Origin: Daphnia pulex
Lineage: Eukaryota; Arthropoda; Branchiopoda; Diplostraca; Daphniidae
Direction of reading: 5' to 3'
NCBI RefSeq assembly: GCF_021134715.1
Contig: NC_060023.1
Coordinates: forward strand, 3,782,001 to 3,846,000
Length of the DNA: 64,000 nucleotides
The notes beneath the pieces are model-generated. The model had not been told where the DNA came from and did not search any database. It saw nothing but the letters and a program-made list of their open reading frames with translations. This document shows positions 48,601-60,100 of the stretch, in pieces. A program made the translations under genes and the position numbers. The first letter of the stretch is position 1, and the number at the start of each line of letters is the position of its first letter.

Positions 48601-49840
48601 CCTGACCTCATAGTCTTCGTCAGTCCGATGAGAAGTTACACAAAGAATAGCCAATCCGTTATTAGGCATAGTCCATAAATCGCATGTAAGGCTAATTTTA
48701 CTTGAAACCGACTAATATTTTTTTTGCTGTCAAATATTTCGCTTTGAAGTGAGTATAACTAAAAAAACTCAGGCAATTAGTCAATGAGCTGAAAATAAAA
48801 TTGGAATATTAGTGGATTGACTTATGTACAGCTAACAAACATTTTGCGCAAAAGAAGAGGTGATATAATGGGATTTGAGGAGGAATTGAAATCTTCGCTG
48901 TCATACTTTATGGAACCCCCAAGAGACTTAAGTGAACGTGAGAATAGCTGATGTTAATTCCCTTTATGAATTCATTAATTTTTGTCTTTCAGACATGCGT
49001 GAAAACCTAATTGAACTGGAAGAGATTCTTATACTGTATCCACGTCAGAAATTGGATCAAAAAGGCGTTTTAACCCGCGCGAGATAGACCTAGCTCAAGA
49101 TTTTTTAAATTACTTAGATTAATAGTGCGAGGTATATTTGTTTGCAAAAAGATAAAACACTAGTCTTCATCTTTCTGATTTTCATTTTATAAAAATGTTT
49201 GGGATCTGTATTTAAATGCATCGTTTTTAAATTGGATCACCCTAAAATATGTCGCATGGCCTGTCCCTACCCGAGGCGTGGGCTTAGGATATGGGGGTGA
49301 CAAAGGGGAGGAAATTCTTTGTTCTAGAATCCTCCCCTTTGTCATGACAAAAAGGCCATGGGAAAAGTGCCATCACACCATCTAGCGGTCAATTTTGGAA
49401 CTATACATAAAAATCTTTCAAATGCCGTAATCGGATAAACATCAACAACATAGAAAAGTCTTGTTTTGACGTATCTTGTCATCTTCTTTAAGTTAAGTTT
49501 CACTGTTAGTGAGTGATTTCTGTTTGTGCTTCAGCTTTTAATACATCATTACAACAAAGAAAAACCTTTACGTATAAAGTTTTATTGCAGTATTACTTAA
49601 AGTAAAATGGTTTTGGAAATAAGTCAGAAGCGATTGCTGAAGTGTTTAAGTATGTTAGCATGTTTATAGGTATTTTGCAAGGAGAATTCGCATAATATTA
49701 ATTATAATTTATGTGCCCAGATAGAGAATATGTTACTTAGGATATGAATAACATTCCTACTTTTCCAAATAGGTTTTTTTTCGCTCCTTCAGGACGTAAA
49801 AAAGTGTCATCCTTTCAATTAGAAAAAAAACAAAATTCTC
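48601..49840. other. No gene identified apart from a strong hairpin
   Basis: Short exon-like open frames near 48860-49120 (plus) cannot be tied to a family. The hairpin at 49298-49344 is listed separately. Confidence 0.35.
49298..49344. repeat. Hairpin with 15-bp perfect stem
   Basis: tgacaaaggggagga, 17-base loop, tcctcccctttgtca. Confidence 0.95.
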
Positions 49841-49849
49841 GTATAAATA

Positions 49850-52830
49850 TAGGTTGAAACCCAAAAATCAAATAAACCATACCAAAAATGAGTGGCGGCA
49901 TGTTCTCTGCTGTCACAATTCAGAACATCTTTCCCGCAGTCAAGGCATTTCACTTTGGATATGTTCTTGGGATCAGTTGGTAGGAGTAAGTCCTGGTGAG
50001 CCACAATGAAAAGGTCTCCAGTACATCACATGGCACTCTGTATAGAAAGAGGAAATAACAATTATTTATTTCAAATTAAAATTTGTAATTTTATTATTAT
50101 AACATAATTGTTAATGGAATTAGGGGAGCCAAAATGGGCTAAGGAACAATAAAAGTAGCACTTGTTACATTGCTAAACTATTAGCGATAACAATAAAAGA
50201 TAAAACCTTACCTTACCTTCAAGGTAGCCATATTCACTGAATTGTCTATCATGTCATTGTCCGAGAAAATGCCATTTTTCGCCTTAGCGTAAGATAATTG
50301 TACGCCATTGAGCTCCGGGAATTCCTTTTACAATAAAACAAAAGTAAAAAATAAGAAATCGAGATCAGGTTAATATTAATGGTCATACTTACACAAAGTT
50401 TCAACCAGTTCTGCTGACGAGGCATCATTATGCACTTGGATCACCTTTTGTCCAACAACATTTCCAATAAGACGTGATCACTCGCAAAAGGGCGGTACAC
50501 TTTCACTGAGGGCATGTGGTAGACAGAAAAATGTCCTTTTTTACCTTTCCGTCTTCTTATAACATGGTCTTCCTCTAAAAATACCAACAAAATAATGAAC
50601 ACAAATCATATCTAACAAAAGATAAGAAGGATAAAAAATACTGTTTTTGTCGATAAACTGGTTTTCGGGTAAGGTTTGAACCCAGCAGTGGCCTTTGTAA
50701 GAACTTTCTTTTCTTTTTTTCCCAATTTGTAGAAACATTTTTGTACTATGCATACAAATCTGGAGATGTTTCTCTTTCCTTCTTACTTGAGATCATTTGA
50801 GATTTATTCCTGTATATGTTGGGTTTCCTGGATATTTTTGAGCTGTTAGACCTCTTCCCTTTTTCTTACTTTTTTTCTTATCACTGGAAGACGATTATAT
50901 AATTGATGAGCTCATTGATGAGCTCATTGATGAGCTCGAAGGTGAAATGGTGGATGAGCTCACGTCTTTATTTGAGCTTTCGATGACAAACTAGACGCTG
51001 AGCTGCTTGAAGAACGTGATCTTCGTTTTTTTTACTTTGCGGTCAGGATGTTCACTTGAACTATCAGGTTTTTCTTTAACTTCAGTTGAACCAGCAGGAT
51101 CTTCTTTAACTGCGCTTGAACCTTGGTTTTAAAGTTTTACTTCCAATTCAACTTTTTCTTTCTTAATAGTTTCAATGTTCAACGTTGGAGTCTTGTTTAT
51201 CTCATAGACAATCTGCAAATCATCTCCGGTATCCTCTTGGGCATTTTCCTATGATTACTTCTTCTTTACCCGCATCGAATCTGCTGAGCAAATGACAATA
51301 ATTAAGAAGAATAAGTTTAATAAGAAATAAAATTGTTTTATTAAACAATTTTATTTACGCTGTTTGTTACGGATGTATCGAATGATGCAAGTAAAAACAC
51401 CCTGACGTCCAGTTTCAGAAGCGAATGGAGAAATTGCAGAATTTTCTACAAGCAGCCTCGCATCGTGTAGGGGAAGATTTCCCCTACGCTGATTAAATGC
51501 AGTCACCATCACCTTTTACTCTTCAAATCGTTGCCCAGGAATGCATTCGCCATTCATTGCTCCAATGCCGATCAAGTGATTGAGGAAGAGTTTAGCACAC
51601 TCACGTTTGCCCCACTCTTGATCGGCATTCGATTGGAATTTTGCCTCAAATGGATCAGCTATAAAACGAAACGAAATGTACATTACATACATAACATACA
51701 TTACAGGATGTAATAACATACTTTGAGCTTTTATTGTCGCCTCGTAACCTCCATTATTTTTTTATGATCGGATCACCGCGGTAGTTGTTACATATTTGGT
51801 AAAAAAATTAAACAGATCCATTAGGACATAAAGGTGACATTTAATGCCACCTCCACTCATTGCTACTGGAGGTACCCCGACTGACTGCGGAAACAATGAG
51901 GGGCTAGTGGCAGCATTCCCTGAAAAAAAAAGTTCTTAGCATATAAAGTAATAATACTAAACAAAATGAGAAAGAAAATATAAAAGTACAAGAATAGTCA
52001 ATACTATTTCATGCATCGAAAAAAAAGCGGGCTACACAAATCTCTTTTTCTTCTTCATCTTCCCGACTACTCCACTTTTTTTCCCAACAGAGCATTACAT
52101 AAAAATCACATTCCATCCCCCTACAAATTTTTGATGACAGAAATATGTTTAACTAAAAAAGTAACACATGTGACGCACTCGAAGATGCCAAATGTTTGGC
52201 AAACCATTTCTTCTTCTTCTTCTTCTAGTAAAAATAGACGAGACAAGAAGAATGTATGTGTGGGTGGAAAATGTGTTAGCAACGACGCATCACTTGGGCG
52301 CAGTATGTGCAGTTGTTACCATTGCCTGGAAAAAAACACACTGTTTCTAAATGCGCGACACACATTCTTCCATCCGAGTCACAGTAGGGGTATTTATACA
52401 GATAACATAGACGTGGCCACTTTCTGTTTGGCTGTGCAATATTTTAAAAACATGGCAGATTTGGGACTACGACTCACATCAAAATAAAAGGCGTGAAATA
52501 ATGGCTCCTTACTCCGCCCTTTTCCAATCATCAAAACACGCTGCTTGTTACATCCCCCCCTAAAAAAAAACTTCCTTTCCCTACCTTTCAGTTGAAATGA
52601 AACGGGGCCACTTAGTGTAAAGTATAGCTTGACCGGTAATTGGTACTGCGTCCGTAGGTGCCCATAAAACGGCAGCTTGTTTTACTTCTTTCGGGCCGTT
52701 TTCCTAAAAAAACACATTTATTTTTACTGGTTGGTGGTACTGTGGCCGTAGGTGCCCAAACTGGTTTGGGTAGTAAATCAGCACTTGGTAAAGCGGCAAC
52801 TAAAAAAAAATCATAAAATTAAAAAAGATA
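49850..52830 (-). pseudogene. Multi-exon gene or pseudogene of unknown family with a C2H2-like finger
   Basis: A series of exon-like minus-strand segments. About 52830-52610: proline-rich, LLPKPVWAPTATVPP and KQAAVLWAPTDAVPITGQAI. About 51920-51770: SLFPQSVGVPPVAMSGGG, then FNFFTKYV. About 51660-51360: ADPFEAKFQSNADQEWGKRE to a TAA, then AFNQRRGNLPLHDARLLVEN. About 51250-51020: acidic/lysine-rich. About 50575-50400: KGHFSVYHMPSVKVYRPFA, then VIQVHNDASSAELVET. Exon 50330-50217 with GT-AG ends: ELNGVQLSYAKAKNGIF. About 50004-49930: KCLDCGKDVLNCDSREHAATH, a C2H2-type finger. At least one stop (near 51520) and one frameshift (near 50450) argue for decay. I do not recognise the family. Confidence 0.4.
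50902..50937. repeat. 12-bp tandem repeat attgatgagctc x3
   Basis: Three perfect copies; in frame it would encode a short Ser-rich or acidic repeat in the surrounding minus-strand segment. Confidence 0.9.
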
Positions 52831-52839
52831 TATAAAACC

Positions 52840-53430
52840 AAATATAAAACAGAAGCTTGTTTTTGATCAATCATAAAAAAACGCACAAAAAGGTCCTAGA
52901 CGGACGGACGGAACAGAACATACAGACAAGAAGGGAAATATTTGAAAAAAAATGGCTGACTGCTGCCCTCTCCGAAAAAACCCCCAACATCTATTGCTCT
53001 TGTAGATAGTAAAAAAAGAAATATTCCCGACATGACATGACTGTTGGCAAAATGGAAAGTCACGACCATCAAATTCCTCCTCTTTTTGGAAAAAATCACG
53101 GGGAATTAGATTTATACCCAACTTTCTTATGGACAATGTCAATGCTTTTTGGTTTGAGGTTGCACCAAACTGGGAAATGTTCCATCCAAGATGGCAACCT
53201 CGAACCACTCTAAAGAGATAATTTTGAAAATCTTCGAGGGACTGGCTTATTTTCAATTTTTCATTTGCCCTATTTCCCCTTTGATGTTGGTAAATTTTTC
53301 TAACCATCCCATTATGTTGGAGGTTGGGGGTGTGAGATCGTTGCAAAGTTTTCCAGGAATTGGATTTCAGTCTCTAGTCTATTATCGTTAAACGTATTTT
53401 TTGGGTAATGGGTATGAATGGTTTTCAGTT
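52840..53430. other. No gene identified
   Basis: The 159-codon minus-strand frame 52867-53346 has no recognisable domain and I do not call it. Confidence 0.35.
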
Positions 53431-53431
53431 T

Positions 53432-53857
53432 TTTTTGTCACAAAAGCAAAAAATAAGCATTTCGTAGTATGGTTTGAGAAATTGATTTCTTTTCTTCCAT
53501 TTAGAAAATAAATCAATTTTCGTCGCGAGAAGTTGTTGCAAGAGCGTGAGGAACACCTCCCCAAATGCTTTTTACTTGCGTCGTTTTCAATGTGATTTTA
53601 TTTTTCAGGAATGGATCTTCTTTTTTTCATTGGATTTCAGAAGGGACAAAATTCTATTAAGGTTGTTTTTCGGTCATGGGAACGATTTTTGTTTGTTTTT
53701 TTTTGGTCACAGAAGCACAAATTGGCATTTCGTAGAATAGTTGGAGTTCTCCATTTAGAATAGAAGCATGATTCAATTTTTGTCACAAGAAGTTGTTGTA
53801 AGTGTGGGAGGAACACCACAAAATGCCTTTTAAACGCGTCGTTTTTAATTTGATTTA
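53432..53857. repeat. Direct duplication, two units about 255 bp apart
   Basis: 53432-53606 and 53692-53857 share an ordered series of blocks: gtcacaaaagcaaaaaataa-like, catttcgtag, gagaagttgttgcaagagcg-like and cgtcgttttcaatgtgattt-like. Divergence is moderate. Confidence 0.75.
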
Positions 53858-53884
53858 ACGAGGGGAGAGAATAATGGTATAGCG

Positions 53885-54003
53885 ACGATTGCGCCCTTTA
53901 ACAAATGCCCTCCTCGCGTTTGCTACAGTTGCCTACCTAAACTATTGCCCCCTTAACTAATGCCCCTCAATAATAACTAACAATTGCCCCCTTTTATAAT
54001 TTT
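53885..54003. repeat. Cluster of TGCCCCCTT-type words
   Basis: aatgccc, attgcccccttaactaatgc and aattgcccccttt recur within about 120 bp, in an AT-rich setting; the look is that of a transposon end. Confidence 0.55.
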
Positions 54004-54756
54004 ACAAGTTCCAGGAGGGACTTTAAAGAAATTCCAACAAATTCCCAACCTATTATCTCTATGATAGAATATGAGTATATGAATATGATAGAGAATATGA
54101 ATATGAGCGGGTTCATTTGTGTTACAACCGCCACCCTTTATATACTTAGCCGAAGCTCTAAAAAAGATGGGTGAAATTCACACATTTCCGTCTCGTTATT
54201 CATATGTTAGTTAGCTTATTTCCGTCTTTATTTTTCATCAACATTCCTCTTGGTCTTAACTATAAAGTGCATTTTTTCAAATGTTGTTTCCGCTTCACAA
54301 TTATCGTAAATTAAAAAATTAAAAAATTTCCGTTTGATATTTTGTTGGCCATTTTCTTCTTCTGTAGCTCGATTCCCTCCTCAGTGGGGTATGTTTTTAT
54401 GTCATTGAATACATGAAGTGATACTCAAGTTATTATATCTATTTAGACCTTTTGAAATGAATTGTACCGGTTTGGAAAACTGTTTTTACAACTTCTCCGT
54501 GGACAGTGAAAATAAGTATAGCAGATTGAAGCCTTGTCACAAGCTTCCCAGTATGAAAAGTGACTCAGGTGCAATTGTGTTGCATTTGCTCAATTGTGGA
54601 GCATGAGTGTTTAAAAGACAGTATTATTACAATTGACAGTTTGCATTAGTTACTTGACATGTGAACAATAAAAATGTATTTTGAATTTTTGTTGTTGCGA
54701 TTATTATTATTTACTAGATATTAGCTTTGACTTCGGTTTTCACGTCGTTGGCTCTA
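54004..54756. other. No gene identified
   Basis: AT-rich, with a short atgaatatgat-type simple repeat at 54062-54110. The 62-codon frame at 54418 is not supported. Confidence 0.4.
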
Positions 54757-55165
54757 TAGACCTCGCTGTGTGCAAGACTTTAAATTGCTATATAGTAGAT
54801 ACGCCTCGGGACACGACGTCGGCACCTACAACGTCGGACGCTCTAGCTACACTGCGCTGTGTGTTAGACTTAAAATTGCTAGATAGTAGCTACGCCTCGG
54901 GCCACGACGTTGTACCACGTCGGACGCTTTTTCTAGACCGCGTTGTGTGCAAGTCCTTTGAAATTGTTCGCCCAAGTCCCCCACCACGTCTGTCCCTAAC
55001 ACGTCGGACGCTGAGCTTTTTCTACGCTATAAGTCCATAGATATGCTAGTACACACCACCGGTAATCATTTTTCAACGTCGGCCTCTTCCACGTCAGCTC
55101 TTCCAATTCGAACGCCAGGCAAACTGCAAAGCGTCCGACGTGGTAGGGCAGACGTGGAAGGGGAC
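54757..55165. repeat. Tandem/inverted array of ACGTCGGACGC words
   Basis: Three tandem units of about 85-95 bp (54757-55024), each ending in acgtcggacgct. An inverted piece at 55128-55158 carries gcgtccgacgtggtagggca. Units share tgtgtgcaagac and tacgcctcggg blocks. Resembles one end of a TIR element with internal binding-site repeats. Confidence 0.75.
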
Positions 55166-55384
55166 ATACTCAACAGCAAATTTTATTATAAATGTTTTTT
55201 TAGACCAGGGATGGGTTTGGAACATCATTTATATGGAAAAGGTGGACTTTGAGGCATCCTTATTATATCTTTTCTTTTTTATTTGCGTATACGACTGTGC
55301 GTGCTATCTGCTATGCACACTGTTGAACATTTTTACCGCTAGATGGAGATTGTAGAAAAGTTAGTCTGTTACTGCTTGTTTACT

Positions 55385-55432
55385 GCCAGTTGCAGGTGCA
55401 GTTGCAGGTTGCAGTTGCAGTTGCAGTTGCAG
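55385..55432. repeat. (CAGTTG)n microsatellite
   Basis: Imperfect hexamer repeat gcagttgcaggttgcagttg continuing for about 48 bp. Confidence 0.9.
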
Positions 55433-55439
55433 GCCTAAT

Positions 55440-56160
55440 ACTAGAATAGGCGACAAATTAAAAGGCACCTATAGCGACGCATTATGGCACTTTTTAAGAT
55501 TCACGATGCAAAAAAAATAGTATTTGTCGTCATTTTTTAAATGTAAAAATAGTTTTTCTAAGTTCCACAGCAGTTGGATCTCATAAATCGGGCTAGCAAA
55601 ACCATACCAAAAAATGATTAATGTCGTCTGCCAGTATACTACACTACTGTCAAACACAGCATTTACAAGACATTGGCTGCCGATTATGCCATTGGGGAGG
55701 CAGAAAAGAGGAAAGCGATTACCATTTATTCAGAAATTAAGGGCTGTGAAAAGAGCTACTGTTAATCAAAGGTGTTTTTAGAACTAACTTAATTATTTAA
55801 ATTTGGAAATCGAATTGAAAGGCAGAATATAAAAATCTTTTATGTGTTGAACCAGGATTTGAGGGAAACTAAATTTTATCAGAAGAGTAGATTTCTTGAA
55901 ATTCAGTTTTGATGCTATCTGGAATAATTCTGTCAATGACTTTTTTATCAGCATGACATTTCATAAGTTACCTGAAATAACTTTATGGAGATGAAGGTTT
56001 TGAAAAATTAGTAAGCTTACATCCCGTTTCAACACGGAATTGGTGAGCTAGCTCAAACACTCTTCCTCAAAATGCGCTCTCAGGTTAGTTGGGGGAAACT
56101 AGTGCTGCCGCGGTGGCCAATTGGTCGTTCCAGATTTGTTGATTTCGGCATCCATTTTGT
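55440..56160. other. No gene identified
   Basis: No coding resemblance in either strand. Confidence 0.4.
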
Positions 56161-56162
56161 TT

Positions 56163-57558
56163 TTTCTTAAATAGGCCCGTATATTTTTACTGTATTTTCT
56201 TATTTATTATCAATATTTGAGCTTTTTAGTGATGTTTTTCGTACTCAGCTTTTAAATTTAAAAATTTTTAATTTTTGAAATCTTTTTCCAGTCATTTTGT
56301 CTTAATTTTTTTACCAGTTATCTTTCTCTCGCTTGCCTATAGGAACTGTCAAAATGGTAAATTCGTGATTTTAAGGTATATTTATCACATTAAGTAACTC
56401 AGTTTATTACAGGTGATATTTCCTTCAGTAACCTGCTTTTTTCCCATCAAAACACCCCCATTTTCTTTGTAAAATATCAATTATGGGGTATGGCTTGGTA
56501 AGCTCGCTAAGTTGTTTCCTGCATTTTACATTCTGTCTATAGAAAGTTTGCAGCCATTCAATTTTATTAACTATTATTCTATTATTATTGATCCAGGGAC
56601 CCTTTTTCTGAAGAAATTACCAGTATTATTGGTTATCTGTGGAATTTTCTTCATCGTAAACTATGAAGGCTGGAATAAGAACATGTTAGTTTTTTTTTTT
56701 ATTGGACTTGCTTCCATTGTATTTCAATTAATTTAAATATGTTCTTTGATAGGTTCCTGCGTTAAACAACCTCATACAGATTCAGATTCAGTTATATATT
56801 CTTAGTTTAGTTAAAATTTTCCTTCGCTCTGAAGCATAGGGTAAAATGGAGTTTTGTTAATTTAAACTTAAATTTAAATTGTTTTAATTGGATCTCAATT
56901 AATTATTATGTTTGTTTCATATTTTTCTTTGAAAACAGTCTAAATTTTGCAAATTCAATTTATTTGTAAAAACAATAAATTTTTTTAATTTGAATACTGT
57001 TTAGTACTTAAACGCAGACGCATTTTTGTTTTCTTGTTTGCATTTTCCAGTCTTAAATAGGTCCGTATATTTTTACTGTATTTTCTTATTTGTTATCAAT
57101 ATTTGAGCATTTTAAAGGTTTTAATCCATTCTTTGCTTTTAATTTGACCCTACACACATCTTTTTCCAGTTATTTAGTGTTAATTTTGTTGCCAGTGTTC
57201 TTTCTCTCTCTGGTCTAGGAAGTGTCCAAATGGTAAATTAGCGATTTTAATGTATATTTATCATACAAAGTAACTTATTTTTTTACAAGTGAGATTTCCT
57301 TCAGAAATGTGATTTTTTCCCATCAAAATACTCCCATTTTCTTTGTAAAATATCAATGATGGGGCATGGCTAGGGTTAGTTCGTACAGTCGTTTCTTGCA
57401 TTTTACATTCTGTATTTAGGAAGTTAACTGCCCTTTAATTGTATTAAACTATATTCTTTTATTATTGATCTAGGGACCTTTCATCTGAAGAAATTGCCAA
57501 TATTTGTGATCTGCGGGTTTATCTTAATCAGAAGTTATCAATGCTGGAATGAAAACAG
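56163..57558 (+). repeat. Two-copy direct duplication (about 520 bp) with an exon-like segment in each
   Basis: 56163-56685 and 57048-57558 are direct copies, about 85% alike by eye. Each ends in an ag-gga...gt segment. In the second copy the plus frame reads DLSSEEIANICDLRVYLNQ; in the first copy it reads DPFSEEITSIIGYLWNFL with different residues and a stop. A further plus segment (57590-57650, NRKNLENVAVQTE) follows. This may be a fragment of a duplicated exon of a coiled-coil protein, or simply duplicated non-coding DNA. Confidence 0.55.
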
Positions 57559-57759
57559 GTAACAAATTATATCATAACCCTGAGGAAGTGAGTGCAGAAA
57601 ATAGAAAGAACTTAGAAAATGTTGCAGTCCAAACAGAATGTTTGGAATTTGGGAGTTTTTTTATACTGTTTACTACCTGGTATTTAAGTTGCTACATTAA
57701 TACTTTTTTTCTTACAGGGCAAATCAAGGAAGGAGAAATAATCCTACGATGAAGACCAC

Positions 57760-59035
57760 ACCAAGGCTTTGTTGGATTTACAACTAATCAAGGAATACAA
57801 AGGAACTTACAGCTCTTAAGCAAAAGTTTATTCACAGTATTGTAAGTATGAGAGGTCACAGATGTTTAAAATACTATCTTATTAATATATTTTAATTTTT
57901 TACAATCATAAACAGCCCGTAAATGGAATGGACAATTGACGCTGTCAGCAGCATAGGCTACCAATACACACCAAAGAATGGTCCACTATAATAATACTTT
58001 TTCCAGTGATTTCATGTATTCTTTCATTTATTTCCAAAAATCACATTGCAATTGGTAGGCACAATAAAAATGAACATAAGAATATGAAGAAAAAGAATTA
58101 TAACAAATCTAATTATTATCATATTTTTTTAAAAATTCATACATACACCTTATCACGGTTACTAAAATAATTAGTAATTTAGGTGAACTGCAAATTTATT
58201 CTAATCCAAATGGATTTTACCCTCCAATCCATGCAGGGGGTAGAGTAAAAAAGCCACAAAGTAGCCATTGCCAAGAAGAGACTTTTAGATTACCAGGCAA
58301 TGGTTCCTAGACTTACTGCTTATGAGGAAAATTCTTTGAAAAAATCTTCTGGCTTCTTGTTCAGTCTGGATCCAAGAAGCCACAACGAGTTTCCGTTAAT
58401 AGAGAAGCACCTTTTTCCATAAACTCCCAGCAATTGAACAATTTCCTTCCAGGTAGCTACCTATTTTAATACTTCTTTTGGATATTTTGAATTTCTTACG
58501 TTTTTGGTAGTGGTAAGGAAAACAATGGAGTGTTTAGACAACTACCACCTTCCCAATCAGGCAATTCTATTAAAAAGCTGCCAGTTTATTATACATTTAT
58601 AGTTCTTTGACATCAATATTTCTCTTCCACATGAATCAAGAATAATTCAGATTTTCTTCTAGAATGTGTACAGCTGTGGATAAAAAGTAGGGCAGCTTTA
58701 ACTCATCTGCAATAAATTACATCTTACCACTTCCTTCTGGGGAAAAAATTCGTCGTCTTCTAAGTTGCATGCCATGCAAATTAAAACTAAATGGTTGTGC
58801 ATTACACCCATCAAGAAAAATTTTGTGGAGAAATTATCCATACGCACTTAGTCTAGTATGGGATGAGATTTTCATTAAATATTAGTATTTTATCGCATTA
58901 AATTATGTTGAGTGATTTCGGGATTATGAAGAAGTTAATGAGTTTTGAAATCACTTAAAAACGAGACACATGAACGAGATCGTTAATCACGCATTGATTT
59001 CTATATTTCGCCCTATTCGTTACAATTTTATTCAA
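57760..59035. other. No gene identified
   Basis: Scattered short open segments without family resemblance, probably degraded repeat DNA. Confidence 0.35.
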
Positions 59036-59039
59036 CCTA

Positions 59040-59720
59040 TTGCCTGTTATTTCTACAAGGGGCTATGAACACATGACCGAACTAGAGCTGTTAGCAGCCC
59101 TGTTCGTCCTGAAATTATTCACGAGATTATCGACTCGTGTTTCAGTGAGGTTAATGTTGGACAACAGTACGACGGTTCACTACGTGAAAAAATCCGGAGG
59201 CTCAAAGTCGGAAAACTCAGCTGGATAAGTTTTGAGATCGTAGTGTGGTGGGAACCACTTGCGATGTCTATTAATGCTGTCTATCTTCACGGGGCCAAAA
59301 ATACAGTCTCAGATGAACTGTCCAGTGCTTCCCCAGATTCGAGCGACTAGAAATTCGATCCAGTGGTGTTTGATCTTCTAAGAGCTAGGTGGAGTCTAAA
59401 GGTGGATCGTTTTGCTTCATTATGGAACAGGCAGCTGGAGCAGTTCGTCAGCTAGGGCCAACAACCAGGCGCAATAGCAATGAACGCGTTCAGCATCGGT
59501 TCGGCGAACCAAGACGCCTACGCATTTTCTCCATTTCATCTAGTTCAGAGGTTCCTGACATGACAATGAAGGAGCTGGATCATCTGACGCTAATCACGCC
59601 GTACTGACCAGCCCAGCCGTGGTTCATGTCCATCCTGAAGATGACGTACGAGCCGGCTCTGGTTATGCCGATGAAGGACCTGCTGCTTGGCATGTCTTGC
59701 CCATAGCTTTTTCATGATAG
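59040..59720 (+). mobile_element. DIRS-type retrotransposon remnant (RNase H and linker)
   Basis: Plus strand. LELLAALFVLKLF, RLMLDNSTTVHYVKKSGGSK (59070-59205) match the RNase H of DIRS/Ngaro-like elements (LDNSTAVxYI-xxGG). In later frames KVDRFASLWNRQLEQFVS and AMNAFSIGSANQDAYAF (59400-59530) correspond to the conserved linker (DLFAS.WN.QL..F, DAF...W....YAFPPF). Tyrosine recombinase is not present before 60100. Stops and frameshifts throughout. Confidence 0.65.
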
Positions 59721-60100
59721 ACGGCAGGTAGAGATGGGTGATAAAGTGGTTGACAAAGCCAAACTAGACAGCTAGTTCATCCCAGCAAGGGAAAGCACGT
59801 CTGGCATCTGTGGTACATTCCATAAAACAGATGAGTGGAAAAAATGAGTGACAGATGAGTGGGAAAATTAGGTGGCAGATGAGTGGCTTTGAACAGTAGT
59901 GGCCTATTGATGTGAGGACGTGTGTAGGGGATACCGGGGCGAAACAGAACATTTTTTTTATGTCTGCCGTATTTTTTATGATTTTGGACAAAATAGATAC
60001 ATTTTAATAATTTTTTGGTCTGTATTATTAAGCTACATCTTGGCTACCCACTGATTTTTTTCATATTAATATTTAAAAATAAACGAGATACGAAAGAAAG

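Noticed and set aside
52011..52487. 158-codon plus-strand open frame
   Set aside because: Composition follows low-complexity DNA (ttcttcttcttctt), no domain, no splice structure, and it lies antisense to the minus-strand exon-like series.
52867..53346. 159-codon minus-strand open frame
   Set aside because: No recognisable motif; Phe-rich C-terminus comes from T-rich DNA.
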